64,000 nt of DNA from Lasiosphaeris hirsuta (GCA_030549175.1 JAUKUA010000002.1:1426001-1490000); one strand, 5' to 3'; positions 1-11,984 are shown, numbered from the stretch's first letter. A program made the numbers and translations. The notes: generated by a model from the letters alone, not told the origin.

Positions 1-578
1 CAGGCCACGGCCAGGAGTTCCCTGAGGGCCTGCATCCACACCTCGAGTTGGACAAAACGATGGTGCATATGCCCAAAGTAAAACCTGGAGATTACGTTCT
101 CTGGCACTGCGATAGTAAGTCCCGACATAGTAACGTTTCGACTTTATTCGCTCTACCGTTACACCGACCCCTCTCTCTGAGCATTTATTTTCCGTCAAGG
201 GTGTCGGGCTGTCGTCGTGATTAGCAAGCTTTGCTGACAAATTCATATCCTGTAGCGATCCACGCCGTCGACAAAACACATGGTGGCACGTCAGACTCAA
301 GTGTGCTCTATATACCAGTTTGTCCGACCACCGAGGCCAATGCGCGATACGTGGCACGCCAGCGGGACACCTTTCTCCACGGCACACCGGCACCAGATTT
401 CCCTGGCGGAGAGGGCGAGGCAACCCACATCGGCAGGCCTACGGTGGAACACGTAAAGCAATACGCTGAGCCGCGGGGAACGCAGTCCTTCGGACTCGAT
501 ACGCTCGTCGCAGTCGACGGAGACACGCCCGGTGGGGTCGAAGCAATCAAGAGGGCGAATGTGATGTTGGGGCTGTGA
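1..578 (+). CDS. DUF1479 family protein, C-terminal part (5' end outside the window)
   Basis: Two exons are visible: up to 114, and 256-578, with a GTAAGT...TAG intron at 115-255. Joining them gives the segment WHCDTIHAVD, which is uninterrupted and typical of DUF1479 proteins, followed by SDSSVLYIPVCP and a YVARQRDTFL...PDFPGGEGE block near the C-terminus. The family is widespread in fungi and includes the bacterial YbiU type; it is thought to adopt a 2-oxoglutarate/Fe-dependent dioxygenase-like fold, so the His residues of the WHC..HAVD segment could be metal ligands (inference). The substrate is unknown. The gene starts left of the window, so the N-terminal part cannot be judged. The internal ATG at 231 lies inside the intron and is not a real start. 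Confidence 0.85.
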
Positions 579-1409
579 AAAAAGTCGAAGGCCGGATTGA
601 TATTGGGTGTGTGATATTTGACGCCGAAGAGAGAGGGAGGAAATACGATAGGAAGCCTTGTCGATCTCCATCATGATTGGTGATGACAACATCGGAGTTT
701 AGGATTTTGTCATCATTCTGTCAAAAGCACACGGCCCACCCCCCGCAATGCCCACCGTGTTTCAATCATTGCTTTTCCTCTTCGATTTTCACCCACTGAA
801 GAAGCCGCTCTCGCAGCTCGGCCCACTAGGCGTCCGAATTGAGCTAGATGCCATCGGAGTGACATTGGACCGTACCTCGGCTTACCCCAACCTCTCCAAA
901 ATCCCCAGAGAGATTTCTCAGCAATCAAGTTACACTGCACAATTATGAACCGGGCTCACTGATGACTAATTGCAACAATAACCCTTTTCGATGTTGCTTT
1001 GAGTCTCCACAGCGCCCGAGTTCTTGTGATAGGGCCGGAAATCACAATGATTCCATTGCCGCCCGGTTGAAACTGCATGATCTGTGCTTGGCAATATGGC
1101 TCGAGCTCCCAACACGGCTTGAGTGTTGGCAAGATCGCCAAGGGTGTTTCACGATGCACATTATGGAGCTTCAGCAAACGGCATGACTACGACGTCTGCT
1201 TCCGATACGCCGCCGGAGCCTGCGTCTTGTGGATACATGTCTTCAGCTGGGTTGAGGTATATAAGTCCTGGCGGCCATCCTCCTCCCCTCCCTACCCCAC
1301 CTCTCCATCAGCAACCAACACTCCACAGCCAAACACTTCACCATCAAGGCCTCTCATCCATCCCTTCCAGAAAGGCCCTCAACCCCAAAATCATCTCACC
1401 CCTCTCACA
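579..1409. other. intergenic region with promoter of the DUF1993 gene
   Basis: No convincing coding sequence is seen in this 830-base stretch. The right part is a typical fungal promoter: a TATATAAG box at 1258-1265 followed by a pyrimidine-rich leader (about 1275-1400) running up to the ATG. Confidence 0.6.
1258..1265 (+). promoter_or_regulatory. TATA box of the DUF1993 gene
   Basis: The sequence TATATAAG lies about 145 bases before the start codon at 1410 and is followed by a long CT-rich leader, a common arrangement for strongly expressed fungal genes. Position and sequence only; no expression data. Confidence 0.55.
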
Positions 1410-1943
1410 ATGGCTCCCATCAACCTGTACGACTCGACCATCAGTCTCTACGACAAGGCCTTCAGCTCCCTCATCGCTGTGCTCGAGAAGGCCAAGCTCG
1501 AAACCCCCGAGAAGGTCGCCGCTCTTCCGTCGGCCCGCCTCATCGATGACATGCTGCCGCTGACCATGCAGGTGGCCATCGCATCGTCGATTGCCAAGAA
1601 GACGATCGAGCGGCTGCTGCCGGCGCGCGCCCCGCTGCGCGTGTGGGCCGACGACGAGAAGACGCTCGACGAACTGATCAACCGCGCCAAGGAGACGCAG
1701 GAGCTGCTGGCCACGGTGTCTAGGGAGGATCTCGACGGGCTCGAGGACAACGACGTGCAGCTCGCGATGGGCAAGGTGACGGTGGATACCACGGCATATG
1801 GCTACGTGTTCGGCTACAGCTTGCCGAATATCTTTTTCCACGTCTCGACGGCGTATGCGATCCTCAGGAAGGAGGGCGTACCGGTGGGCAAGTTGGATTA
1901 CCTTGTTCCGTTCCTCAGCCCGTACAAGAAGTCCGAGGCTTAG
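1410..1943 (+). CDS. DUF1993 domain-containing protein
   Basis: A single-exon 177-residue protein. It starts MAPINLYDSTISLYDKAF, and the whole chain looks like one DUF1993 domain, an all-helical fold distantly related to DinB-type four-helix bundles. Supporting stretches are LPLTMQVAIASSIAKK, a central RLLPARAPLRVWADDEKTL segment and the C-terminal FHVSTAYAILRKEGVPVG, in which the His of the FHVSTAYAIL motif is typical of the family. The function of DUF1993 proteins is not established. The ATG at 1410 was chosen because it begins the conserved N-terminus and follows the pyrimidine-rich leader; the reading frame extends upstream to 1077 without homology. No signal peptide or membrane segment is present. 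Confidence 0.85.
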   Translation: MAPINLYDSTISLYDKAFSSLIAVLEKAKLETPEKVAALPSARLIDDMLPLTMQVAIASSIAKKTIERLLPARAPLRVWADDEKTLDELINRAKETQELLATVSREDLDGLEDNDVQLAMGKVTVDTTAYGYVFGYSLPNIFFHVSTAYAILRKEGVPVGKLDYLVPFLSPYKKSEA

Positions 1944-2750
1944 GAGAGTCGTTTGGGTTTTGGGAAAAGTGCTTTGGAGTCGGGATGATGCTTAAGCCAC
2001 CGTCGATTGCTTCAGGTGCACGTGGGATATTGGTCACTGCAATGATGAGTTGGGGGATCTTCTTTTTGCTTCTCAGTTTCGATGATAGGGCCAGCGCCTT
2101 TCACTATAGCTTTGTGAAAATTGACTATTCCAAGCTTGGATTGCGGCTCTGGTGTAACCATGAAGATTCAATTATTAGCGTCGGGTAGAGAACCCAGGAA
2201 GTGAAATGTGATACATCACCAGCGCTAAGGCGGGATTTTCAGGTGACAAGGTAGGTGCCCGATCTGGATGACAAGGATGAGTCGGCAGCTTGCTAGATGG
2301 GTGGGTGTAGTGGGGTTAGGAGTCAGATACAAAGAGGTTATATGAAAGGATATATTAGTAACTAACAAGAGATGCACGCAGCACGTATGATATGGGGACC
2401 ACAGGACTGAAATCACGCCACCGTATCTAGGAGAAAGTCTGTCGCGAGGCAAGGTACCAAAACATTCGCAAAGCACGAGAACCTGAGAGAGGGGGGGGGG
2501 GGTGGGGGGCGCTGGCAGGCCTAAGGTTTTCAAGATTATTTCCTTTTTACCTTCTTTTCACACCACGTCGTGAATGCATTTACTCGCGAAAATATGCAAC
2601 TCTGGAATGCGGTTGGGAGTCATCGTCATAATATGATTCAATGGGATATCTCATGCTACAGGCTGGCACTAAAAACAGACAGGCCCAAAATATCCAGCCA
2701 GACACCAGGCTCAAGCTACAGGTAAATACACAGACGTTCATGGCTCGTTA
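1944..2750. other. intergenic region between convergent genes
   Basis: Holds the 3' flanks of the DUF1993 gene (+) and the rhodopsin-domain gene (-). The only notable element is a G12 run at 2491-2502 followed by further G-rich sequence. No supported gene. Confidence 0.6.
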
Positions 2751-4098
2751 TCATACAGCATGGGCAGGCAGCTGCTCCTCATGCACCAAGCCTGCAGTTT
2801 TGTAGTCGCCACCAACACCGTGGTGGAACGACCCGGAACCGGTCCTTTGAGACTTCGGCGTCGACAGATTCCTGCGCATGTCAGGCATCTCGATGCACTT
2901 CTCCTCATCTTCATCAATGGAGTCATCCTTGCCTCCGCGGGCGTAGCGCGAGCCGAGCTGCGACCCAATACCATTCTTGCTATGGAAGTGGCTGGTGCCG
3001 TTGCCTGCCCCGGCGGCAGAGCGGTTCTTGAGGTAGTAGCCGGAACGACCACCAGTGCGGGAGTCGTGGAGCGAGACGCCAAACTTGCTGAGGCCCTTTT
3101 GCAAGATGTTCTTCATGGCGGGCACGCAGGCGGCCAGGATGCCCGTCTGCTGCTCGAGCACCGTGTAAGTCGAGATGGAGACACCCTGGGCCCAGAAGTC
3201 ATCGGTCGAGGTCGGGTCGCCCCAGCGCTGCACAATGACCGTCTTGACCACGGACGAGATGGATGCGAGCAGACCGAGCCCCATGAGCACGCATACGAAG
3301 ATGCGTTCGCGTAGCGGCCGGTTGAGCTTGCGGAGGAAGACGCCGGGAGCTAGGGAGAGGAGCACGTCGGTTGTGATGTTGATACCCGAGCCGATGTTGG
3401 AGGCGAGCCGCATAACTTCGACTGAAACGCACTGCTTTTCGATGACGGTGAAGTCCCAGGCAGCCTGCAGCGGCCGGCAGGCGATGATAAGGTTAAAAAA
3501 CACGTTGAGAACGCCGTAGGTGCTCTGAATGGCCATGATGGCGTAGAGGAAGATGCGCCAGCTACGCTCCTTTCCTTGGATGCGCAACAGCGTCAGGCAA
3601 ACTGAGACCTTGATGCATGTCATGGACAGGCCCCAGACGCCGATGGCAATCCAGCTGTGCTTGGCCGAGTTAAGACCTTGTTCAAACGTCATGAAGCCCC
3701 CGAATGGGACCATCATGGGGATAAGGAGACCCCAGTCGGTAATGGTGAGCAGCTGTGAGGAGCTTCGGTGTCAGCCATGTGTCTAGTAGATAGAGTAATA
3801 TCTGCACTGATGTAGCTCAAAAGAAGAGACTTACCATGCCGCCGATGATGAAATAGTCATCTAACCCGACCTTCCAGACGGGTCTCACCCGCTGGTACAT
3901 GCGCGTGATAAACACGCTGATGGCGAGCAGCATCAACACAGAGGTTAACACCAAGTAGACTTGTGAAACGTAGGCGGCCCACGCAGTGATGGGGACAGGC
4001 GGGTATACGAGCACTGGCGGTGGCAGGTCGGTGCCATTTGCCGGCACGGTGCCGTTCAGCCCGTCAGGCGACGGCCCAGTGGTCACATTTGTTGACAT
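2751..4098 (-). CDS. rhodopsin-domain (Pth11-like) integral membrane protein
   Basis: Two exons on the minus strand: 4098-3835 and 3752-2751, with an 82-nt intron (GTAAGT at the 5' end, CAG at the 3' end). The 421-residue product has an N-glycosylation-rich extracellular start (NVTTG, NGTVP, NGTDL), then about seven hydrophobic helices. DDYFIIGGM falls at the start of the second helix, ITDWGLLIPMMVPFGG in the next part and CRPLQAAWDF in the middle. The D-D-(Y/F) motif followed by helices and the CxPxxxxW motif are hallmarks of the fungal rhodopsin domain shared by Pth11-like GPCR candidates and SAT4-type proteins. The C-terminal 110 residues are cytosolic, Ser/Gly-rich and charged (KDDSIDEDEEK). 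No CFEM domain is visible at the N-terminus. Ligand unknown; a plasma-membrane sensor role is family-level inference. Confidence 0.85.
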
Positions 4099-7000
4099 GT
4101 TGTGATGCGAGTCCTGGAAGGACAATGTTGGAAGAGGGCGTCGTTGATATTGCTGCGGGTCACACGCAGGGACGGGAGAAGGGATGGACAGGTAGACGGG
4201 ATGGGGTAGAGAGCTTATAGCTTGTAGGAAAAGCAGGAATAAGAGGATCTCCTGGGGCACTGAAACCTCAATGCTCCCCAAGTTCGCAAGCGACGTCTGG
4301 ACCTGGACCTGGAACGCTGATCTTCAACCGCAGAAAATCCCGGATCGCATCATACTATCTCGTCATGATCCGGGCAGGGGCTCGTGGGATCTGGGGAGAT
4401 GCGCTCTATTTCTGCTTTTTGCAACAGATCAGCAGCAACCCAAGATTTCTTAGATTTGCGCATCGTCAAGCTCTGCTATCCCCAGATCCACCTGGACACC
4501 CCCCGTCATTGCACAGGCAGGGTATGGGTATGGGTAGAAGGAGGGGCTAGCACTTCCGCATTCTGGTTCTGCAGTTGCCCTGCAGTTCCTGGCTCGCACG
4601 CAGCAGCGCACGAGCATTGGAATGCTCGAGCGCAAGGGACGGCTGGAGTAACCCCAACTGCCAACTGTGCAGGTTCGTCCTGTCCATCCCATCCATCCTG
4701 CTAGCCATCTTTGCCATCCTGGCCACCCCGGCTTGTCTGGTACCCTAGGAGAATGCATACCTAGCCTCCGAATGCCGCGACCTAACTGGGTCGCTGCGGG
4801 CGGGACGAGGTGGCCATTCAGAACGAGTTGTTCCGTGGTGTGCTGCAATGTGTGAGCGGTGGGCTGCTAGGGAGGGCCAAGACTCGAGGGGACTCGCCAG
4901 GCCCAGGCGGGCTGGCTGGCAGCCATTGCAGGTTTCCTGGTGCACGTCGTGTCTTTCCCCAGTCTTTTTTTTTCTTCTTCTTCTGCAGCGACTGGTGGTG
5001 CCCGGGCCACTACGCCGCCGCGCTTGGGTCTCTCATGGCTTTTGAGTCTTGACTTTAACCGTCGAGGCACTGCGACACCTCGCCCAGTGGGCCGATCGTG
5101 GGTTTCATCGGCGCCGAATAGAGAAAAGAACGGCCGCCACCCACGCTCAGACTGCTAGACTCTTTGCACACCGCTGTCGGCAGTCCATTCTCCCAGGTCC
5201 TCTGATCGATTATTTCTGCCATCCGCGCCGTGTTGCGGCGATCCGGCAATGGGGTTGATCTTCTTATCATTGCGTTTCGGTCGGTTGCGCCAAACGACAG
5301 CAAATAAATACGGGCGTTTCCGATTCCATGGTTCGCCAGATTGGGGGGATTCGTGTTGCAATGCTGCGAGACCCGAGGTCGCGATGGCAGCGCGGTGGCA
5401 GCGCGGTGGCAGTCCAGAACACAGGGCACCCTGGCCAAATGACGGACAGCTCCCCAGCCAGGTCCAGGGACTTGGCGAGTCAAAAACGCAATCTCAGCCT
5501 TACGTAATGTTGCACAACAGGCAGCTCAACTCCACAAAATAACCTCAGATGCAGTTCATCGCTAGCTTCGGGCGGCGACGACAGGCGGGCGGCCCGGGGA
5601 AGATCGCCCTTGTCGGCTGGGGCCAGGATTCGCTCGTCCAGCTGTCAGGACGCCGGAGGGGGGGGGGGGGGGGGGGCGGGGTTGTCAGTGCGGCCGTGGT
5701 GTTGGTTAACGGCTCTAGCCCTCATGCTTATTAGGGAATGAGGAATATGCCCTGGGTGATCGATGATCATGCCTCCTGCTTGACACACCGAGCAACTGAA
5801 GTGTTCGCAAGTGCGCGCTGCCCAGAGGACTCCTAGCCTGCCGGTGTGCAGCACGGCAAGAGCTTTGACTGCCCAGTGCCCTTTGGTCTGGGGAATTGCA
5901 ACAGTCCCCGTCTTGACAGTCTTGGGAACCTGCTGTCCATTCCCTTGATGTAAGAATAAGCTGGGGAAGATGCACCCTGGGGAGCGGGAAGAGGACGGGC
6001 CAGGATGTGCACACTTCCCGTCTCCTCGCACGCACACTCTATCCTGACTCCAGGAAATACTGACCACCTGCCTTTTCATTGCACTAGCAGCAAAAACTCA
6101 AAGACCGACACGGTCAACTCGGTGTCGCACTCCGAAGAATCGTTCATCGCCCACCCGTCCTCGGCCGCCATTGACGCGACTTATTGGTGGTGATGGTGGC
6201 GCATCCAGTCCCAGATTTCTAGAAGCGCTAGAACGAGTCGAGCAAGACAACGGCCCTGTTGCATCACCATTGGCCCGGCCCAGTTAGCGATGCTGCAGAG
6301 TCCCAGAAATCACAGAACCCGATCCCAGCGCGGGCGATGTGAGGACGCTGTGTGAGGCGCTGTGAGGAAACTGTGGCTCGCTCTAGGGACGCTAAAGGCG
6401 TTCTGTGCACTGCACTGAGGTGGGCTTTGACCTCCCCAACCCTCTTCGCTCTTGCTCTTGCCTGCCCTCTTCCATCGCGCTCAGGCTAACCTTCTTGAGC
6501 CTCGCTCAAATCTCTTGGCTGCAAAGTTCCCTACCTCCGCATTGACAACGCCGCCTGCGCCTTCTCAATCTGGCAAGTCCACTGGGCCGCTGTCTTCGCT
6601 CGGACCTGCCTGCTGGCGTCGGCACCTGGGTCGAGGCGAGTCTAGATTGGTTCAGGAGCCAGCTTATGCCTATTTCGGGTTGTCTGGCTAGAGTTGCAGC
6701 CTTTCTCAGCGGCATGAATCTGCCTCACGCCGCGATACCTATTCGGAGGCTCATTTATCTCGCACACTGAAAATGTTTCGTAAACAAATGGGGATGTGGT
6801 TCTCCCCGCACACACAATTGGCAGACAACCCCAGGACCAAACAATCCGCTAATCCGCCGATATCCCTTCTTGCTTCACATCCCGACAGAATCTTAAATTA
6901 TTCATCAAGTCCCTGCGGCACCCGGATTTCACTGTCGAGACAGCGGATTCAACATTGAATCCAACACCAGCACTCAGCAAACACACCGCACCTCTGCATC

Positions 7001-8868
7001 GCTGGCCTGAATTGCCGCACCCACACTACGCTCCGCCTTTGGGCAGGTTCGGAGCGATAATTGCATGGTGGCTTTTGTCCCGTCTTTGTCGAGATGCAAA
7101 GCGGCCCATCTCAAGTCAGTCAGTGGTGGTGATGCCAGGGGTCTGAGCTGAGTGGTTTCATTCCGCAGCACGGTTCCCCTTACCCCTCAGCGCCACAACG
7201 CACCCAGCTCTCCCCCAAGCCAGCTATGCAGTTCGAGGCCCAGACACGGCAGAGGCAACTGATGAGGGCGGAAGAGCGCTGAAAAAGGGGTTCGTGCCTG
7301 GCAGCTTGCGTTATCGCGATATCTATTACAACGACATGATCTGCAATGTTCGATTTGCGTCACGTCCAGAGGGTGCCTGAACCAAGCGATAAGCATCGAG
7401 AGAAACATTTTGTCCCCTTTCGACATCTCTGCCCATGTCAGATGGTCCGCGCCTTGATGACCGAGAGACAATGCGCTCGGCACACTTTGGCCATGATAGA
7501 AGTGACGCACAAGAAGAAGACTCAAGACATGAACGGACCAAGAGTTGGTGATGCGACCCTTCGCAACCCCCAACGGACCCAACCTGCAGATGAACACGTC
7601 CGTCGCGTCCGCGTCGAGCTTGAAGCCGTTCTCAGCTGTATGTGCATGTACAGCCTCTACCAAGTCAACTGCCAGGATGGGCTTGGAAGCGGGGGCCTCG
7701 GGTCTAGCACTACATTGGGCAGTCCAGATGTACTTGCTCTCATCAGTGACGGAGACGATTGAACTAGTCCGCCGAGGCCAATAACTCCAGCCGACCTGAA
7801 GAAGAAAAATGCCATCCTCTTTACGTAAACTCCTCAAAGTTTCGCTGACTAGTGTTTGACGAACTACCACCCTTGCTACATCCCTTGCAAAGATTAAGAC
7901 GTGTTTATAGTGTTACTGTGTACTTGCGAAGGCCAACGGCCCTCGTAGGGGAGCCTTGAATTCCGCAGAGGTCTTGGCAGCAACTCGAGCCATCGGCGCG
8001 GCCCGTCTGCCGAGGACTGAGGTGAAACTCATCCGCCATCACTACTACTAGCACCCGTTGCGAGCACTGGCCACATACCTATGCTAGCACCCGTTGCTGG
8101 CCGTGCTGGCAGCCGCTCTGCCTGTGTGTGCGTCTCGCCAATTCTTAATTTCTTAGTGCCCGTTGTCTATCGCTCCGCGAACGTAATTAGAACCCCTTTC
8201 AGAGGACTTAAGCGACGAGTTCCAATCCTAATGGAGCGAAAGCTGTATCTGGTGGCAACCCTAATTTCACCTAACTCAGGTCTTACCCAGGCCTAAAAAA
8301 GGGCGGGTTCCGTCCTTCGCAGTCCACGGTATAATACCTGGCGCTGGTAAACATGATAAGACCACCCCTGATTCCCTGTTTTCAGCTGCCACTCGATTTG
8401 TGGCTTGCTGCCAGCTTGCAACGGTATCTTTATCTAGGCGGCTGGTCCCATGAAACAATTCCCAGCCAGATAAACGACAAACCCGGTGAGCGCCCTCATT
8501 ACCGCTGCCTCACTTGTTAGGAACAATCGATTCTTCAATCAAACGACCGCTGCACTGCCAGTGGTCGGGCATAAACTTGTATGATTGTGTCGATAGGGCA
8601 CCACATACTTTGGTCCTTCCTTTCTGGGCTCCTAGGTTATCAGGCAAGGAGGCTAAGGTAGACCTTTGCCAGGGTGCCGCTGTGATCAAAGCAAAGGGAG
8701 GAGGTACTTCGTACCAGGGTTGGGGTTGGCAAAAATGTGTCACGTCCCAGTTCCAAACCATGGAAGTCGCCCCTCTGCCCCACGAGCACACCTCAACCAC
8801 GCCAAAGAGATGCAAAACACAAAATTTAGTCACCAAACGAGTGTCTGGTGATAATGACAAGCATACTT
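4099..8868. other. 4.8 kb gene-poor region
   Basis: Reading frames here are short, overlap on both strands and mostly lack recognisable domains, so I call no protein gene. Contents: a G19 run at 5658-5676, an 11-bp tandem duplication (cagcgcggtgg) near 5389-5411, and a minus-strand frame at 7187-7870 with coding-like codon choice over part of its length (see findings). The first few hundred bases are the promoter of the rhodopsin-domain gene. Confidence 0.5.
5658..5676. repeat. G19 homopolymer
   Basis: An uninterrupted run of 19 G followed by cgggg. It is one of six long G or C runs in the window. Such runs are unstable, and the exact length is doubtful in any assembly. Confidence 0.9.
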
Positions 8869-8951
8869 TGGAGGAGCTAAGAACCGAACTCAGGACCTTT
8901 CGCAGTTTAGAAACTGCTAAGCGAACGCTCTACCAACTGAGCCACACCCCC
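8869..8951 (-). tRNA. tRNA-Ala(AGC)-like gene with a 10-nt intron, possibly decaying
   Basis: Read on the minus strand, an 83-nt cloverleaf folds. It has acceptor GGGGGTG / CTCCTCC, D arm GCTC-AGTTGGTA-GAGC, anticodon stem TTCGC / GCGAA, a 17-nt loop, T arm CTGAG-TTCGGTT-CTTAG and discriminator A. The loop is explained by anticodon AGC (plus-strand 8916-8918), a canonical 37/38 intron at 8905-8914 and residue T38. Three departures from a normal tRNA-Ala are seen: a U6-U67 mismatch in the acceptor stem, G instead of the near-invariant A58 in the T loop, and a G51-U63 wobble. It may be a divergent but working gene or an early pseudogene. A TTTT stretch (plus-strand AAAA, 8821-8824) about 45 nt downstream could terminate Pol III. 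Confidence 0.6.
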
Positions 8952-10020
8952 TTATATTGTTTGATGGTGTATTGGCGAGCTTACTCCGGTGAGATGCAGG
9001 TTCTTACGGAGTTCTGAAACTGTGTGTCTTTGTCCCGTTGCTTCCGCCGTCAACCAAATGACAGCAACATCAAGTTGTAAGTCACCATCTCACCCTGCCA
9101 GACCTCTCTTCCGAGAGCAGTATTGGAGAGGGGCCACGAGCTAACCAGCGACGGGGGCACCATACCCCTGGCCCATCGAGGGATGTGGGAGCCAATTCGA
9201 GCAAATCCTCAATGATGATCAGGTTTATCCTAGTGCTAGCGATTTACATGGCATAATGCGAAGGAGAAGAGAACACGGGAACATGAGGGAATGTTGAGGC
9301 AGGCGGCTCTTCTAGATGGTTTTTTTTTTTTCATTTGAGGGGGAAAAGATTGTTGGAAAAGCGAAAACCGACATCCGAGGGGGGAGGGGTTATACTCGCA
9401 CAGGTGGAGCCCCGAGTCACGAGTATTATTCCTTCCTCTGGAATGTGTGTTGAGGTCTTTGTTTCCTAAGTACTGTGCGTAGAGCGAGCATATGGTCGAG
9501 GAAATCCATGTTGCGCATAAGGGCAGCCGCTCGCTGATGAGGCAGGACGAGAATGGAAGCAGGTCTCGGCGAGGACTGTGAGAGGTGGGGAGCGGTTTGC
9601 TAGACGGTGGTCTCAACGAGCAGGACGACTCGTGGCATTGGCACTCGCTTACACCCCAGTAGGGAGTAATTTGAGCAGGAGCGTTTCGGGACGGTGGCCA
9701 GGTGGGCACCTTACATCTTCTCTACCGGTTTCTGCTCGATTGCTTCCTGTCTTACTTTACTCCGGTGGTGTCCCTCGACATGCAGTGGATGTACAAAGAC
9801 AAGTGACAGAAAGCATTCAAGTTTGAAGGTTACAACGCTCTTGCCTCGCATGTTGCCAGTTTTGACACCGGTGCCAGGAGCACAAGTATTTCTAGTCCTG
9901 AACAGACGCTCCTTCCTCTACCCAAGATGCCCCCAGCTCCGCCTGGTTGCGGGTCTAAGCCCCCCCTTCTGATGGATAACTGCTTTCACTCTCAACTCAA
10001 CCTTTCGACCATCGCGAACC
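8952..10020. other. intergenic region, no supported gene
   Basis: About 1.07 kb between the tRNA-Ala-like gene and the 3' end of the MFS gene. Frames on both strands are short and without homology that I recognise. A T/A-rich patch sits at 9320-9335. Nothing else noted. Confidence 0.5.
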
Positions 10021-11984
10021 TCATTGCCTCGACCCCGCCTTGTTCACTTCCACTCCATCTTTGGAAGCCACGTCGAGAATCTCAATGCCCTCTGCGCCTT
10101 CTGCGCTTTCTATGGCTTCCAGCTTTGTTTCTGGGCCTCTAGCGCCCTCGATTCGGTTCCACTTGATGCCGTAAGCAAAAATGAGGGCTACGCCGGCGCT
10201 AGCTACTGGCACAAACTGGGGAGCCACTGTCAGAATGCGGCTCTATAAGACACCTCTGCTATGGGCCGGTAGAGAATAGTTACTTACAAAGGCTTTGGTG
10301 ATGGCCGAGTTATAGGCCTCCAAGATGGGAGTCAGAAGCTCGGGGAAATGCTGCTCTGTTACCTCTCGCACATTCCTGACTCCGCCATCGAGGAGCATTT
10401 CCATCTCGGAAGTTCCTAACCCCACGTGTGATGTGAGTTGATCCTTCAGTTCGGCATTAAAGATGGCGCCGGCAATGACCTGAACTATCGTGGCGCCGAG
10501 ATATTGGAAGAACATAACCAGTGCAATGCCCACAGGCACAATCTCTGGACTATCTTTTAGCTCAAGCTGGACCGATAACGACGACATCTGCATGCCGAAT
10601 CCAGTCCCAAAGCCATCGATCACCTGGAATCCAATCCAATGACTTGGCGGCGTCGAGAAAGCCTTGAACTGCGTGTATGAGGCGCTGGCAGTGCACATGA
10701 AGATTGGTGCCAGGAAGAACCAGGGGTTGTAGTATTTGATCCTCAATGCCAGGCTGCTCGCGAGAATTGTAGCTATGATCTGGGTGATAACGGTCGGCAG
10801 CATCCTTACACCGCTTTCTAAAGGGTTGACTCCCTCGACGGCCTGGAACCATTCTGGGAGATAGAAGCCTGCGATAGTGAGAGATCCCATGTGACAAAAG
10901 GCGAAAAGGCCGATGAAGATGACGGTTGGCCTCATGGCTACATTCCCAGGGATCATGGCGCCGTCACCCTTGCGCCACTGCCAGGCAACAAACACGATGG
11001 CTAGCACACCGAAGCCAACAAGAAGGCCGATAATGGCTGCCGAGTTCCAAGAGTCCCGTTCGCCTCCAGTTTGGAGAGCGAGAAGAAGCATAAAGATGGC
11101 TGGAACGAAAGTGGCGCAGCCAACCAGGTCAAGACTAAGGATGTGCGCTGTCAAACTTCCGCTGTCCGCCTTGGTCGGCTTATAAAACAGAAAGATTGTG
11201 GCAATAGTGATGGTGATGAACGGGAGGTTTATCCTATCGATCGGGCATCATTAGCGACTGAACCGCCACCAGGCAACATGCCCACGCACCAAAAACACCA
11301 TCGCCAGGTCACTCGTTCCGTGAATCTAGCACACTACCGTCAGCGACCTAGACTATGGCCTAAGACGACGAAGGGGGAGCTCTCACGCTCCTCCCAAAAC
11401 TGGTGCAATAACCAGGCCCAATGCAAAGCAGCCGGCACCTGGACCCATCAATACAGGCTTTCTCCTCGGCGGAGCAATGGTTAGGAGGATGGTCATGCCG
11501 TTGCTCGCAACCCCCGGCGGCACCAACACCCGAGATGGCGCGCCCGGCGATGAATGCATTGCTCGTGGGTGCGCAGCCACATACGATGCTGCCGACGAGG
11601 AAAGTGGCCGAAAACGACATGTAGACCAGGTGCAGAGGGAAGACGGCGGCCATCTTGCCGGCCAGCGGAGTCAGGGAACACACAGCAAAGGTGAAGGCCG
11701 CCGGATACCAGGCAATCTGGGATGTGTCGCCAAACTCGGACATGATGGATGAGATGGCCTGCACGAGGACAATCGGGTTAGCCAATGTCGTGTCCGTTTC
11801 TCATGGTTTCACGACGGAGAGTGATCGCAACCGTTCCGATGATGGAGATGTCAAGAGACATCATCAGCGCGCCGAAGCAGACGCCCATTGTCACGGCGAC
11901 CAGTTTGAGCCCACGCAAGGTGGAATCGTTCTGATTGGCGGTCGCTTCCTCTTGGTCGCCTGTCGTTTTCTCGATGTTATCCAT
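10021..11984 (-). pseudogene. 14-helix MFS exporter (DHA2-type), single frameshift
   Basis: Major facilitator family exporter of the multidrug or toxin-efflux type. Exons on the minus strand are 11984-11832, 11758-11387, 11233-10288 and 10215-10021. Family signs: FGALMMSLDISIIGT in helix 1, IMSEFGDTSQIAWYPAAF before helix 2, AGRAISGVGAAG (helix 4 / motif region), LGLVIAPVLGGA (motif C, antiporter signature), and a long C-terminal half with eight more helices ending in a hydrophilic tail. Within exon 2, the frame breaks at a run of five C on the plus strand (11511-11515): homology continues in another frame after it. The 153-nt third-boundary intron (11234-11386; donor GTGAGA, branch CTAAT) joins VLGGA to INLPF, so the usual Trp-Arg-Trp segment between helices is missing. 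Start ATG 11984 begins a typical short cytosolic tail; an upstream in-frame ATG near 12125 adds only Pro/Ser-rich sequence. The frameshift may be a homopolymer sequencing error; if so, the gene is intact. Confidence 0.75.
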
